From Jejubacter calystegiae (GTDB lineage Bacteria > Pseudomonadota > Gammaproteobacteria > Enterobacterales > Enterobacteriaceae): a DNA stretch of 64,000 nucleotides. Positions 37,999 through 49,127 of the stretch are shown here, in pieces. How positions within the stretch are numbered: position 1 is the stretch's first letter; every line of letters starts with the position of its first letter. The stretch is from positions 868,001 to 932,000 of the forward strand of contig NZ_CP040428.1 of NCBI RefSeq assembly GCF_005671395.1, written 5' to 3'. The notes under the pieces are model-generated. The model saw only the letters and a list, made by a program, of their open reading frames with translations, was not told the DNA's origin and did no database searches. The translations under genes were made by a program, and so were the position numbers.

Positions 37999-39036
37999 AT
38001 GAGTACCGAGGATAATCATAAGCGCCCAACCCGGGATCTGGATTACGATCCGGTAGTGAAACTGGATCAGGAATCGCCAAAAAACCAGAATGCCGATGAG
38101 AATGAGGGAAAAGCGGCAAACGCGCTGGAAAGCGTCACCCATACCGTAAAGCGTATCGAACGTAACCCATTTATCGCGCACTTGCTGCGCGCCGCCGAGC
38201 GTTTTAATGACCGGCTTGGTAATCAGTTTGGCGCGGCGATCACCTACTTTTCGTTTTTATCGCTGATTCCGATTCTGATGGTCAGCTTCGCCGCAGGAGG
38301 TTATGTGCTGGCGTCGCATCCTACCCTGCTACAGGATATCTTTGCGAAAATTCTGGCCAACGTCAGCGATCCAACCCTGGCGATGACGCTAAAGAACACC
38401 ATCAATACCGCCGTTCAGCAGCGCACCACGGTCGGGTTGGTCGGTCTGCTGATCGCGCTCTACTCCGGTATTAACTGGATGGGCAATCTGCGGGAAGCGG
38501 TTCGCGCCCAGTCCCGGGAAGTCTGGGAGCGCGCGCCTCAGGACAAAGAGAAGTTCTGGGTTAAATACCTGCGCGACTTTGTAGCGCTGATTGGTCTGCT
38601 GGTGGCGCTGGTGGTCACTCTGTCTATCACCTCGATCGCGGGATCGGCACAGGCGCTCATTATCAGCCTGCTACATCTGGACGAGCTGACCTGGCTGAAG
38701 CCCGCCTGGCGGTTGATCGGCCTGGCGATTTCGATTTTCGCTAATTATCTGCTGTTCTTCTGGATCTTCTGGCGCCTGCCGCGCCACCGCCCGCGCAAGA
38801 AAGCGCTGATTCGCGGTACGCTTATCGCCGCCGTCGGCTTCGAGGTGATTAAGATCGTGATGACCTGGACCCTGCCAGCACTGGTAAAATCCCCTTCTGG
38901 CGCCGCCTTCGGTTCGGTGCTGGGGCTGATGGCCTTCTTCTACTTTTTCGCGCGTCTGATCCTGTTCTGCGCCGCCTGGATCGCCACCGCCCAGTTTAAG
39001 GACGATAAACCGATGCCGGGCAAGCGCCCCAGATAG
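37999..39036 (+). CDS. yhjD: Inner-membrane protein YhjD (YihY/BrkB family, 345 aa)
   Basis: A polytopic inner-membrane protein. Residues 1-60 are a hydrophilic N-terminal extension. A BrkB-type core with about six helices follows: QFGAAITYFSFLSLIPILMV, then the GLVGLLIALYSGINWMGNLR segment, then FLIFW-like and LGLMAFFYFFARLILFCAAW. In E. coli, point mutations in yhjD can suppress loss of Kdo-lipid A synthesis, which led to a proposed lipid export role. A 9-bp stem hairpin follows at 39045-39069. Confidence 0.9.
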   Translation: MSTEDNHKRPTRDLDYDPVVKLDQESPKNQNADENEGKAANALESVTHTVKRIERNPFIAHLLRAAERFNDRLGNQFGAAITYFSFLSLIPILMVSFAAGGYVLASHPTLLQDIFAKILANVSDPTLAMTLKNTINTAVQQRTTVGLVGLLIALYSGINWMGNLREAVRAQSREVWERAPQDKEKFWVKYLRDFVALIGLLVALVVTLSITSIAGSAQALIISLLHLDELTWLKPAWRLIGLAISIFANYLLFFWIFWRLPRHRPRKKALIRGTLIAAVGFEVIKIVMTWTLPALVKSPSGAAFGSVLGLMAFFYFFARLILFCAAWIATAQFKDDKPMPGKRPR

Positions 39037-39044
39037 ACCCTCTT

Positions 39045-39069
39045 TTCGCGCCGCCCCATGCGGCGCGAA
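39045..39069 (+). terminator. Hairpin downstream of yhjD
   Basis: A perfect 9-bp stem TTCGCGCCG / CGGCGCGAA with a 7-base loop, 9 bases past the yhjD stop. It is not followed directly by T residues, although a TTTTTTT run occurs about 35 bases on. Confidence 0.5.
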
Positions 39070-39298
39070 CCTGACACCAGAGCAACAATCCATTCGTTAA
39101 CTTTTTTTTAACTGAAAACCAGTTTTATCCACTGCATATTTCACCAGACTCAGAACAACCAGCAACCAGCTTACTCAGGGCACAAATTATCCACTTTTCG
39201 CCGCTTTTTTACCCGTGAGCGGCTTTGGCGCCGCGTTGAAATGTCACTTTTGCTATGCCTAATATGGCCTTTCGTCAGTCTAAAAATCATAAAAACTT

Positions 39299-40621
39299 AT
39301 GCAAGCATCAATCGCCACAGCTATCGATACCGAACAACAAACGCCCGTTAACTCACGCAGTAAAGTGGTGGTCGCGTCACTTATCGGGACCGCCATCGAA
39401 TTCTTCGATTTTTACATCTACGCCACCGCGGCGGTCATCGTCTTCCCCCATATTTTCTTTCCCCAGGGGGATGCCACCGCTGCCACGCTACAGTCGCTGG
39501 CGACGTTCGCCATCGCCTTCATCGCCCGGCCGGTCGGCTCGGCGCTGTTTGGCCACTTCGGTGACCGGGTGGGGCGTAAAGTCACGCTGGTCGCCTCGCT
39601 GCTGACCATGGGCATTTCCACCGTGGTGATTGGCCTGCTGCCAGGCTATGAAACCATCGGGATTATGGCGCCGGTGCTGCTGGCGCTGGCCCGCTTCGGC
39701 CAGGGGCTGGGGCTGGGCGGCGAATGGGGCGGCGCAGCATTGCTTGCAACCGAAAACGCCCCGGCACACAAACGCGCGCTGTACGGTTCTTTCCCGCAGC
39801 TTGGTGCGCCTATCGGCTTCTTCTTTGCCAACGGCACCTTCCTGCTACTCTCCTGGCTGCTGAGCGACGAACAGTTCATGAGCTGGGGCTGGCGTATTCC
39901 GTTTATCTTCTCGGCGGTGCTGGTGCTGATTGGCCTGTATGTGCGGGTTTCGCTTCATGAAACGCCGGTGTTTGCTAAAGTCGCCAAAGAGGGTAAGCAG
40001 GTTAAGATACCGCTCGGCACTCTGCTCAGCCGCCACCTGAAGGCCACCGTGCTCGGCACCTTTATCATGCTGGCGACCTATACGCTGTTCTATATCACTA
40101 CGGTCTATTCCATGTCGTTCAGTACCGCACCCGCGCCCAACGGGCTAGGTTTCCCGCGTAATGACGTGCTGTGGATGCTGATGATGGCAGTGATCGGCTT
40201 CGGCGTGATGGTACCCATTGCCGGACTGCTGGCAGACCGCTATGGCCGCCGCCGCTGCATGATTGTGATTACCAGCCTGATTCTGCTGTTCGCGCTGTTC
40301 CTGTTCCAGCCGCTGCTGGGCTCCGGTAATCAGGGTGAAGTGATGCTGTTCCTGCTGATGGGGCTGAGCCTGATGGGCCTGACTTTCGGCCCGATGGGCG
40401 CGCTACTGCCAGAGCTGTTCCCGACCGAAGTCCGCTATACCGGGGCCTCCTTCTCATATAATGTGGCCTCGATTCTGGGCGCCTCTGTGGCCCCATGGAT
40501 CGCCGCCTGGCTGCAAACCAGCTACGGGCTGTTCTGGGTGGGAGTCTATCTGGCCGTGATGGCGGCCATAACCCTGGTGGCGCTGCTGTGCGCCCGGGAA
40601 ACCCGCCACGACACGCTGTGA
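39299..40621 (+). CDS. yhjE: MFS transporter YhjE (MHS subfamily, 440 aa)
   Basis: An inner-membrane permease with 12 predicted helices. Motifs are GTAIEFFDFYIYATAAVIVF (first helix of MHS proteins), FGHFGDRVGRKVTLVASL, RFGQGLGLGGEWGGAALLA and the repeat GLLADRYGRRRCMIV. The length equals E. coli YhjE. The substrate is unknown. The preceding 260 bases contain no gene. A long perfect hairpin lies between its stop and the convergent yhjG. Confidence 0.9.
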   Translation: MQASIATAIDTEQQTPVNSRSKVVVASLIGTAIEFFDFYIYATAAVIVFPHIFFPQGDATAATLQSLATFAIAFIARPVGSALFGHFGDRVGRKVTLVASLLTMGISTVVIGLLPGYETIGIMAPVLLALARFGQGLGLGGEWGGAALLATENAPAHKRALYGSFPQLGAPIGFFFANGTFLLLSWLLSDEQFMSWGWRIPFIFSAVLVLIGLYVRVSLHETPVFAKVAKEGKQVKIPLGTLLSRHLKATVLGTFIMLATYTLFYITTVYSMSFSTAPAPNGLGFPRNDVLWMLMMAVIGFGVMVPIAGLLADRYGRRRCMIVITSLILLFALFLFQPLLGSGNQGEVMLFLLMGLSLMGLTFGPMGALLPELFPTEVRYTGASFSYNVASILGASVAPWIAAWLQTSYGLFWVGVYLAVMAAITLVALLCARETRHDTL

Positions 40622-40648
40622 TCACCCCATCCCATCCCCTCACCCTAA

Positions 40649-40671
40649 CCCTCTCCCCAAAGGGGAGAGGG
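40649..40671. repeat. CCCTCTCCCC-AAA-GGGGAGAGGG hairpin between yhjE and yhjG
   Basis: A perfect 10-bp stem with an AAA loop, preceded by CCCTCACCCTAA. This type of intergenic palindrome (CCCTCACCCTAACCCTCTCC family) is repeated in many enterobacterial genomes. It lies between convergent genes and may also act as a terminator. Confidence 0.65.
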
Positions 40672-40700
40672 AACTGGCTGGCACACCCTTTCAGGAACAG

Positions 40701-42734
40701 CTATTTCCCCAACTGCGACAGAATAGTACGACACTGGTTATCCGCACCGCCTTGCGATGGTGAAACCAGCGCCAGCAGCGCCGCAGCGGGCGTCACCAGA
40801 GTTGCCAGCGCCGCCGCTACCGCACCACGTACGATCAGCGGTCCCGGTTTGACTCCCGCATCCGGTGACTTAAAGGTACCACGCACGTAGAGCGGCGATC
40901 GCAGTGTGATAATACGAATTCCCTTACTTTCCGGCGTGATGGTCAGATCGAGGCGCTCGCTGGCCAGATTCGCGTTACCGGTGATATTGACCAGCGCATT
41001 TTCGGTATCGAAGGCGAAGATATCGGGCCTGACCAGTCCATTAGTCAGTTGCAAACCCGCAGCGGCACAGTTCACCCGCACTTCGTCATCGCCAAAGATT
41101 TGCCCTACCACGTAGTTCCCCACATTCAGCCCCAGAATCTCCATCAGGTTACGGCTGATCAAGCCATCGTTCATCAGCAGCTTAAGATTACCGTTACTGC
41201 TGCCCAATAGCGCCGCCACCGAGTTACCGCTGCCGCGCAATGTGGCATCGCCATTCAGCTCGCCCAGGGTTTTCTGCATCTCCTGAATGTTCGGCATTAA
41301 CTGCTTGAGCTGCAAACGCCGCGCCCTGATTCTGGCCTCTCCCTGCATCGGCTGCCGGTTGCCCTGCAGGCGAATGTCAGCATCGATATTGCCCCCCGCC
41401 ATACCAAAGCGCAGCGGCGTCAGACGCAGATCGCCATCGCGCAGATTCAACTGCACGTTAAGGTCGCGCAGCGGCAGGGTACTGCCGTGCTCAATACGCT
41501 GACCTCTGAAGCGCACATCGGCATCCATTACCCGCCATTTATCGGTTTCGAAGCGATTCACCGGCAGCACTTTATCTGATGGCTGCACGGTCTGCCCGGG
41601 CTCCGATTTCGCACCGCCGGACTCCACGCCAATCAGTGGCCCCAGATCTGCCAGCCGCAGCTGGCGCGAAACCAGATCCCCTTCAAGCTTCGGTCGCGGC
41701 TGGCTCTGGCGGTAAGTCAGGGAGCCGTGAATATCGCTGGCGCCAATGCGCCCGTTAAAGTCCCGGTAGTCAAAGCGGTTGCCCTCTTTACCCCCCAGAC
41801 GCGCGACCAGGTGCCCGTCGGTTTCATAGGGCGGCGAATCGGGCAGCAGAACGCCGGTCAGGGCATAGAGATCCCCCAGCGAATCGCCGGAAAGGCGCAG
41901 CCGCAGAGAGGCCCCGCCAAAATCCATGGGGTTGCTGATGGTGCCGCTGACCGCCAGTCGGCTCTGACCGGCGCGCACATCGGCCTGTAGCGGGAATGGC
42001 GTCCCTTCGCTACGCAGCGCCAGCATGCCGCCAATCTTGCCGCTACCGGTGATATCCTGCTCTTTATAGCGTCCGTTAATCCGTAACCCGAAAACATAAT
42101 CCCCCACCTTCGCAGCGCCGGACTTGCCGCTGCCGGTCACTTCGCTAAACGCCAGCGGCTTACCCAGCGGATCGACCATCACGGTCATCTGCGCTTTAGT
42201 CACCTGGTCGTCGATGACAATGCGTCCACGGTCAAACAGGATATTGTCGAGCCGGAACGACCAGCCAGAGGGGGGCTTTTTATCTTTCGCGCTATCATCC
42301 TCCAGATCAAAGCGCCAGTTATAGCGCTGCTCTGACAGGCGAATCAGCCGCACATCGGGCTGTACCAGACGCAGCCACGGCAGCCAGACGGTTTTCGTCA
42401 GCAAAGCTGGCGGGGAAAGGGTCGCTTCCACCTTTGGCAGTAGTACCATAGTCTTATCGGGAATGTTCGGTGGATTCCCCAGCATCACATCCTGAGCCGT
42501 CACCTGAGGCCATGGCACCCAGCGCCGCCAGCCCGGCTCTTCCGGATGACGAACCCAGGCCACGCTAAGATCGCCGCGTATCGCAAACGGGCGTCGCAAC
42601 TCGCTGGACACTTTATCGTTAATCACCGGCTTCAGGCGGTTCCAGTCAAAGGTCGCGATAAAGGTCACCAGGCCCACGCCCAGTACCACAATCGCCACCA
42701 CCAAGCCCAGCCCTGTTTTTCCCAACCTTGTCAT
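40701..42734 (-). CDS. yhjG: AsmA-family protein YhjG (677 aa)
   Basis: An inner-membrane-anchored periplasmic protein of the AsmA/TamB-like family, proposed to carry phospholipids toward the outer membrane. There is one N-terminal helix (GLGLVVAIVVLGVGLVTFIA) and a long beta-rich periplasmic part. It ends with the AsmA C-terminal region (GNAVAALLGSSNGNLKLLMNDG-like segment, then LNVGNYVVGQIFGDDEVRVN, then ITPESKGIRIITLRSPLYVR). Cys residues near DNQC at the end are conserved. In E. coli pdeH lies between yhjG and kdgK; that gene is not here. Confidence 0.88.
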   Translation of the reverse strand: MTRLGKTGLGLVVAIVVLGVGLVTFIATFDWNRLKPVINDKVSSELRRPFAIRGDLSVAWVRHPEEPGWRRWVPWPQVTAQDVMLGNPPNIPDKTMVLLPKVEATLSPPALLTKTVWLPWLRLVQPDVRLIRLSEQRYNWRFDLEDDSAKDKKPPSGWSFRLDNILFDRGRIVIDDQVTKAQMTVMVDPLGKPLAFSEVTGSGKSGAAKVGDYVFGLRINGRYKEQDITGSGKIGGMLALRSEGTPFPLQADVRAGQSRLAVSGTISNPMDFGGASLRLRLSGDSLGDLYALTGVLLPDSPPYETDGHLVARLGGKEGNRFDYRDFNGRIGASDIHGSLTYRQSQPRPKLEGDLVSRQLRLADLGPLIGVESGGAKSEPGQTVQPSDKVLPVNRFETDKWRVMDADVRFRGQRIEHGSTLPLRDLNVQLNLRDGDLRLTPLRFGMAGGNIDADIRLQGNRQPMQGEARIRARRLQLKQLMPNIQEMQKTLGELNGDATLRGSGNSVAALLGSSNGNLKLLMNDGLISRNLMEILGLNVGNYVVGQIFGDDEVRVNCAAAGLQLTNGLVRPDIFAFDTENALVNITGNANLASERLDLTITPESKGIRIITLRSPLYVRGTFKSPDAGVKPGPLIVRGAVAAALATLVTPAAALLALVSPSQGGADNQCRTILSQLGK

Positions 42735-42839
42735 ATTCCGTTCCTGTGTTCCCTGACATGATTTAAAGATAGTTGAGGCGCCGGGACACGGCCATCCAGC
42801 GAATTACCCGCGAAAACCCGTTCTGGCGCAAGTTTTATC

Positions 42840-42852
42840 AAAACGGCGTTTT
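42840..42852. promoter_or_regulatory. AAAACG-G-CGTTTT dyad upstream of kdgK
   Basis: A perfect 13-base dyad, 70 bases before the kdgK start and followed by TTGACT at 42860. E. coli kdgK is repressed by KdgR, whose sites are A/T-rich dyads with a similar core. Assignment to KdgR is tentative. Confidence 0.35.
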
Positions 42853-42922
42853 AAAATGATTGACTGTACTGGTATGGCAGACCAAACTAGCGCCAGTCGT
42901 CTTACATGCAGGTTTCATTATT

Positions 42923-43855
42923 ATGTCTACACAGAAGATTGCCGTTATCGGCGAATGCATGATCGAGCTGTCGGAAAAGGGCGCTCTGGTTAGTCGCGGC
43001 TTTGGTGGCGACACCCTTAATACCGCAGTCTATATCGCCCGTCAGGTGGATGCCAACGCGCTCAGCGTCCATTACGTTACCGCGCTGGGTCAGGACAGTT
43101 TCAGTCAGCAGATGCTCGACGCCTGGCAGCAGGAAAACGTTAAAATCGATCTGGTACAGCGCATGTCCGACCGCCTGCCGGGGCTCTACTACATCGAGAC
43201 CGATGACAGCGGCGAACGCACCTTCTGGTACTGGCGTAATGAGGCGGCCGCTCGTTACTGGCTGGAAAGCGACCAGGCACCGGCTATTATCGAACAGCTC
43301 GCCGACTTCGATTACCTCTATCTTAGCGGTATCAGCCTTGCCATCCTCAGCCCTCGCAGTCGTGAAATGCTGCTGGAACTGCTGCGCCGCTGCCGCGACC
43401 GTGGCGGTAAGGTGATTTTCGATAACAACTATCGCCCGCGCCTGTGGTCCGGCAGGGAAGAGACGCAGCAAGTCTATCAGCAGATGCTTGCCTGTACCGA
43501 TATCGCGTTTCTGACCCTGGATGATGAAGACGCCCTGTGGGGTGAACGCCCGGTGGAAGAGGTTATCGCCCGTACTCAGGCGGCTGGCGTGCAGGAAGTC
43601 GTGATTAAGCGCGGCGCCGAAAGCTGCCTGGTGGCGGTTGCCGGTGAAGCATTACAGGAAATTCCGGCGGTGAAACTGCCGAAAGAGAAAGTGGTGGATA
43701 CCACCGCGGCCGGGGACTCCTTCGGCGGTGGCTATCTTGCGGTACGTCTGAGTGGCGGCAATGCCGCAGATGCAGCGGCCCGCGGGCACCTGACGGCCAG
43801 CACCGTGATTCAGTATCGCGGCGCCATTATTCCAAAGCAGGCGATGCCGCAGTAA
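42923..43855 (+). CDS. kdgK: 2-dehydro-3-deoxygluconokinase (310 aa)
   Basis: Phosphorylates KDG to KDPG before cleavage by the aldolase, linking pectin and hexuronate breakdown to central metabolism. A PfkB-family kinase: N-terminal IAVIGECMIELSEKG and GFGGDTLNTAVYIAR, with the catalytic DTTAAGDSFGGGYLA near the C-terminus. The ATG at 42923 gives MSTQKIAVIGE, as in E. coli; the frame extends 21 codons upstream without support. The gene is convergent with yhjJ, with a GC-rich hairpin between. Confidence 0.93.
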   Translation: MSTQKIAVIGECMIELSEKGALVSRGFGGDTLNTAVYIARQVDANALSVHYVTALGQDSFSQQMLDAWQQENVKIDLVQRMSDRLPGLYYIETDDSGERTFWYWRNEAAARYWLESDQAPAIIEQLADFDYLYLSGISLAILSPRSREMLLELLRRCRDRGGKVIFDNNYRPRLWSGREETQQVYQQMLACTDIAFLTLDDEDALWGERPVEEVIARTQAAGVQEVVIKRGAESCLVAVAGEALQEIPAVKLPKEKVVDTTAAGDSFGGGYLAVRLSGGNAADAAARGHLTASTVIQYRGAIIPKQAMPQ

Positions 43856-43864
43856 AACGGTTAC

Positions 43865-43887
43865 GCGCCGGGGCCTGGCTCCGGCGC
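43865..43887. terminator. Hairpin between kdgK and yhjJ
   Basis: A perfect 7-bp GC stem GCGCCGG / CCGGCGC with a 9-base loop between convergent stops. No T-tract on either strand. Confidence 0.5.
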
Positions 43888-43894
43888 ACCGACA

Positions 43895-45379
43895 TTACTG
43901 CCGTTCCGGAATATCCGAAACCTCGCCCAGCGGATGTGCGCCTGGAGTCAGGCCTGTCGCACCTTCCGTCGGACTCATCCCTTTATCCCAGGTCGCCTGA
44001 AGCTGCTTCATATTAAACTCCGGCTCCCCTTCCGGCTGCTGCAACACCAGCGCCATCTCCTGAGAGAGAATCTGGCGCAAATCCATATTGACCATTTCCG
44101 GCGTCAGCTGGTCCAGAAACGTCTGGCGCAGCTTCTGATACTGTTCCGGCGCGAGATCCACCACCTGATTCTGTAGCGAACGCAGGCGCTGATTGGCCAG
44201 TACTTCGGTATTGGTACGGGCGTAAGTGGCGAACAGTTTTTCCAGTTCCAGCTTTTTCTGGGCCATCAGCGTTTCGAACTCGGCCGCCGGGAGTCCCCCA
44301 TCGCGAACATTGGCCAGATCGCGGGCAATCCGCCCCAGATTATCGTCGAGTCGGGCATTGGGGGTGTCGATATGGATACCGCACTGGCCACGCAAGAACA
44401 GCACCCGGCAGTCGAAACCCAGTTCAACGTCACGAACGTTATTCTTGTTAAGATTCTGCTGAACGTGCCAGAACAGCGCCTCGCGGGCCAGTTCACTGCG
44501 CCAGTAGCGCATCAACCCTTCCGAAGAGCGAATCGGCTGCCAGGGGGTATCCCACATCATCGACAGCCGGTCTTGCTGAATCTTGGGGCTCATGATGCTC
44601 ACCGCATCACGCTTAAGCGGCGATAGCGTCGGTACCGGGGTCGGGGTTTCGCGCTTGCCTTTCAGAGAGCCGAACAGTTTGTTGACCTGTTCCGACACGC
44701 TGCGGCTGTCTACGTTACCCACCACAATCAGCGTCATGGCGTCCGGGGTGTACCACTGCTGGTACCAGGCTTTCAAATGCTCAGCATCCACCGGCTGCCC
44801 AACCTGCGCTGCCGGATCGTGCCCCAGCAGCGTTGAGCCTTTCAGACGATAGCGCCACCAGCCATCGCGCGTATCTTCAGGCCAGGTCGCTATGCCATCC
44901 TGCACCTGTAGCGCTTTATCGATAGATTCCGGCGTAATGGTTAGCTCACCCGCCGTTTCCGCCAGCCAGCTCAGCGCCTCTTTCAGCGAGTCGCCACGAC
45001 CGCTGGTGCTGGGCAGACTCAGGTTAAACTGCGTGAGATTATAAGAGACGATCGCGGGCGGCTGGGGGTGGCCGGTCATCCCCTGTTGCCAGGTACTTTT
45101 CTCGGGCGATGTCTGCTGACTCAGCGCCAGGCGCGGCAGGAGATGGCTGTAACCGCTCTGCTGCGTACTTTCGGTAAGAGAGCCGGTGTTGACCAGCAGT
45201 CGAACTTCTATCCGATCGCCTGGCCGTTGAGGGGTGGCGAGCACCTGCCACTGAAAACCGTTATCCAACTTTCCCTGCTGCCAGGCCGGGTCCGGCTGGA
45301 GCATGGCGGCCTGTCCCTGACCGCTAATCGCCGCCAGTAGCGTTCCCCCGGCGATAAGACCCACTTTTGTGCCCTGCAT
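43895..45379 (-). CDS. yhjJ: YhjJ, periplasmic M16 peptidase homologue, probably inactive (494 aa)
   Basis: Exported by a signal peptide (MQGTKVGLIAGGTLLAAISG ... QGQAA). The start at 45379 matches E. coli; the longer frame (38 codons) is not supported. The body has an M16-type fold with LLVNTGSLTESTQQSGYSHL and WYTPDAMTLIVVGNVD. The zinc motif HxxEH expected after SGYSH is replaced by SHLLPRL, so a metal-dependent peptidase activity is unlikely. Repeats of the M16 domain cover residues 30-460. The length equals E. coli YhjJ, and gene order (kdgK, yhjJ, dctA) is conserved. Confidence 0.88.
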   Translation of the reverse strand: MQGTKVGLIAGGTLLAAISGQGQAAMLQPDPAWQQGKLDNGFQWQVLATPQRPGDRIEVRLLVNTGSLTESTQQSGYSHLLPRLALSQQTSPEKSTWQQGMTGHPQPPAIVSYNLTQFNLSLPSTSGRGDSLKEALSWLAETAGELTITPESIDKALQVQDGIATWPEDTRDGWWRYRLKGSTLLGHDPAAQVGQPVDAEHLKAWYQQWYTPDAMTLIVVGNVDSRSVSEQVNKLFGSLKGKRETPTPVPTLSPLKRDAVSIMSPKIQQDRLSMMWDTPWQPIRSSEGLMRYWRSELAREALFWHVQQNLNKNNVRDVELGFDCRVLFLRGQCGIHIDTPNARLDDNLGRIARDLANVRDGGLPAAEFETLMAQKKLELEKLFATYARTNTEVLANQRLRSLQNQVVDLAPEQYQKLRQTFLDQLTPEMVNMDLRQILSQEMALVLQQPEGEPEFNMKQLQATWDKGMSPTEGATGLTPGAHPLGEVSDIPERQ

Positions 45380-45539
45380 GTCTACCCCTGAATGAGATTC
45401 CTGAAAAAAGATGAAAAGGCGGCGCGTCGCGCACAGACGCCCGCCATAGCGGTAACGTTTTTTTCTTGGACCGCAAATAACGGTAAACGTCACTCAACAA
45501 TGTGAAAATACATGGACTATATCAGAATTATGCGCAGGA

Positions 45540-45568
45540 GCCCGCGGCAAGGGCAAGGAGCCGCGGGC
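45540..45568 (-). terminator. Hairpin downstream of dctA
   Basis: A perfect 9-bp stem GCCCGCGGC / GCCGCGGGC with an 11-base loop, 12 bases past the dctA stop; no T-tract follows. Confidence 0.5.
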
Positions 45569-45580
45569 AATTGACAGGAG

Positions 45581-46921
<1,341 letters not shown>

Positions 46922-46947
46922 CTAAAATAACACCAGAGAAACACCTC

Positions 46948-46965
46948 AGATACATCCATGTATCT
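46948..46965. promoter_or_regulatory. Perfect dyad AGATACAT-CC-ATGTATCT upstream of dctA
   Basis: An 18-base perfect inverted repeat located 81-98 bases before the dctA start. It is too far upstream to be a terminator of dctA itself and lacks a T-tract for pdeK read-through. An operator is a reasonable reading. No known regulator is assigned. Confidence 0.4.
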
Positions 46966-47023
46966 TATTTGGAACAAAATGATTAGGTTTTTGAGCTGAA
47001 ACGCTACAGTCTATGACTTTTGG

Positions 47024-49045
47024 TTAAGGGCTTTTCGGCAATTGCCGGGCGGGTTCGCAGTAAAGCGCCATAAAACGGTGCGGCGGCAGGGCCTTATCAA
47101 ACAGGAAGCCCTGCCCGATATCGGCGCCGGCCTGACGCAGCCAGTCGCGCTGGGCCGGGGTTTCCACCCCTTCCGCCACCACCTTCATATTCAAATGCTT
47201 CGCCAGCGACAGGATCACCGCCACCATGCTGTCGTCTTCCGGCAGCGCGTCGATAAAGGATTTGTCGATCTTAAGAATATCCACCGGCAGCCCCTTAATC
47301 TGCTGGAGCTGATGCAGGCTGGCGTACCCCATACCGAAATCATCGATGGCAATGCGCACCCCCAGGGAGCGTAGCGGGCGCAGAATGTCATGCACTTTTT
47401 GCGGATTATCGATGCGCTGGCTTTCGGTCACTTCCAGAATCAGCGAGCCCGGATGAATGCGCCAGCGCGTCAGCAGCGCCATAAAGCGATGGCGCAGGTC
47501 ATCATTAAGCAACTGAAGCGCCGAGACATTCACGCTTAGCGTCAGGGTCACGCCCTGGCTCTGCCACTCCGCCAGCAGGCGGCAGGACTCTTCAAGGATC
47601 CAGTCGCCAACCCGCGCCATCATCCCACAGCGCTCGATACGCTCAATCAGCCCTTCCGGCAGCGCAAAATCGCCATCCGGCTGGCGCTGACGCAACAGCG
47701 CTTCGGCGCTGACCACCTCTCCGCTGGCCAGATCCACCTGGGGCTGAAGCCACAGCGCAAACTCGCCGTTTTCCAGGCTTTGCAATATATCATGCTGTTC
47801 GGTCATCCGCTGTTGGGCCACGGCCAACTGCTGAGGATCGAAGAACTGAATCTGATTTTTACCCAGACGCCGGGCAGAATAGACGGCCGAGACCATCCGC
47901 TGATAGTGCTGCTCGCCGTTCACGCCAGGCGCCCATATGGCAATCCCGATGCTGGCGGCCGGATACAGCGGTATCTTTTGCACCGGCAGCTTCTCATTCA
48001 GCGCCGTAAGCAGACGCTTAGCCAGGGAAGCCGCCTGCCAGGATTCACTGATGCCGTTAGCCAGAATGGCGAAATCAAAGTGGCTAATCTGGGCCAGCAC
48101 CATAGAAGGCCCCAGTTCGGCCTGAATTCGGGCAACCATCGAAAGCAGCAGAATCTCGCGCTGCTGCTCGTTCAGGGCTTCGGCGGCTTCCTGCAATGTT
48201 TCACAGGAGATCATCAACAGCGGCGCTATCGACTGCTCTTCCTGACCGCGCAGTAGCGCCAGTAACAGCGCTTTATTGGGCAGGCCGGTAACGGGGATAT
48301 GGGTGGCAAGCTGGCTCATCTCTTCCTGGGCCCGACGCACCTGCTGCTGGTTGCGGTTATAACTGCGCACCAGCATGCCTATCTCATCGTCGTTGTGCAG
48401 CCGCGACAGCGTCAACTGATGTTCCGCCGCTTCGCCTGGCGACAGCCCATCCAGCTCACGGGCAATATCACGCAAGGGGTGGACAATCAGGCGGTTAATG
48501 CACCAGGTAATCGCCACCGTCAGTACCAGCGCCAGCAGCAGCCAGGTGGTAATCAATGTGGAGAGGGTGCTGATAATAAACTTGTACATGCGCCAGGAGT
48601 CAGCCTGAAGCACCAGATAGGCCAGCGGTTGCGGGTTCGCGGGCCGTTCCAGAGAATAGAGCGGCAGGCTTATCTGTACTGGCAACTCGAACAGCCGCGA
48701 AATCAGCATCGGCACGGACCGTTCCGGCGCGAAGCTCACCCGCAGCGCCTGAAACTGGTTAGGCAACACCACATCCGCGCGGCTGATAACGCCAACCGGC
48801 TGAATATCTTTAAGAATCTCTTCGGCCTGCGGAATATCCGCCCTCAGAATGGCGGAGGAGAGCGGATTACGCACCGAGTGAGCGATACTCTCCATCTGCG
48901 CCGCGGTGGTATAACGGCTCTGCTGCACGAAGTGGAAAAGCTGAATCACGGCAAAAACAAAAATAAAGGCCACGGCGACTACGGCCACCATTGCCATCTG
49001 TTTTATCGTTAACGAACGCCTGACTCGCAAACCCACTCTCCGCAC
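47024..49045 (-). CDS. pdeK: c-di-GMP phosphodiesterase PdeK (degenerate GGDEF + EAL, 673 aa)
   Basis: An inner-membrane signalling protein (YhjK/HmsP-like). Two helices (17-40 and about 155-180) flank a periplasmic sensor region. A HAMP segment ([15 protein letters not shown]), a GGDEF-like domain and an EAL domain (about 405-665) follow. The GGDEF signature is lost: the expected site reads [12 protein letters not shown]. The EAL domain keeps catalytic residues: [50 protein letters not shown]. It is therefore predicted to hydrolyse c-di-GMP and, being next to bcsC, to tune cellulose synthesis. Confidence 0.9.
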   Translation of the reverse strand: MRRVGLRVRRSLTIKQMAMVAVVAVAFIFVFAVIQLFHFVQQSRYTTAAQMESIAHSVRNPLSSAILRADIPQAEEILKDIQPVGVISRADVVLPNQFQALRVSFAPERSVPMLISRLFELPVQISLPLYSLERPANPQPLAYLVLQADSWRMYKFIISTLSTLITTWLLLALVLTVAITWCINRLIVHPLRDIARELDGLSPGEAAEHQLTLSRLHNDDEIGMLVRSYNRNQQQVRRAQEEMSQLATHIPVTGLPNKALLLALLRGQEEQSIAPLLMISCETLQEAAEALNEQQREILLLSMVARIQAELGPSMVLAQISHFDFAILANGISESWQAASLAKRLLTALNEKLPVQKIPLYPAASIGIAIWAPGVNGEQHYQRMVSAVYSARRLGKNQIQFFDPQQLAVAQQRMTEQHDILQSLENGEFALWLQPQVDLASGEVVSAEALLRQRQPDGDFALPEGLIERIERCGMMARVGDWILEESCRLLAEWQSQGVTLTLSVNVSALQLLNDDLRHRFMALLTRWRIHPGSLILEVTESQRIDNPQKVHDILRPLRSLGVRIAIDDFGMGYASLHQLQQIKGLPVDILKIDKSFIDALPEDDSMVAVILSLAKHLNMKVVAEGVETPAQRDWLRQAGADIGQGFLFDKALPPHRFMALYCEPARQLPKSP

Positions 49046-49127
49046 TCAACTTTCCACGCCTGATGCGGGCAGAGTATACTGCATCGCATGGCGTTTTAAC
49101 CGCTTTCCTTCCGGTAATCCCCATAAT

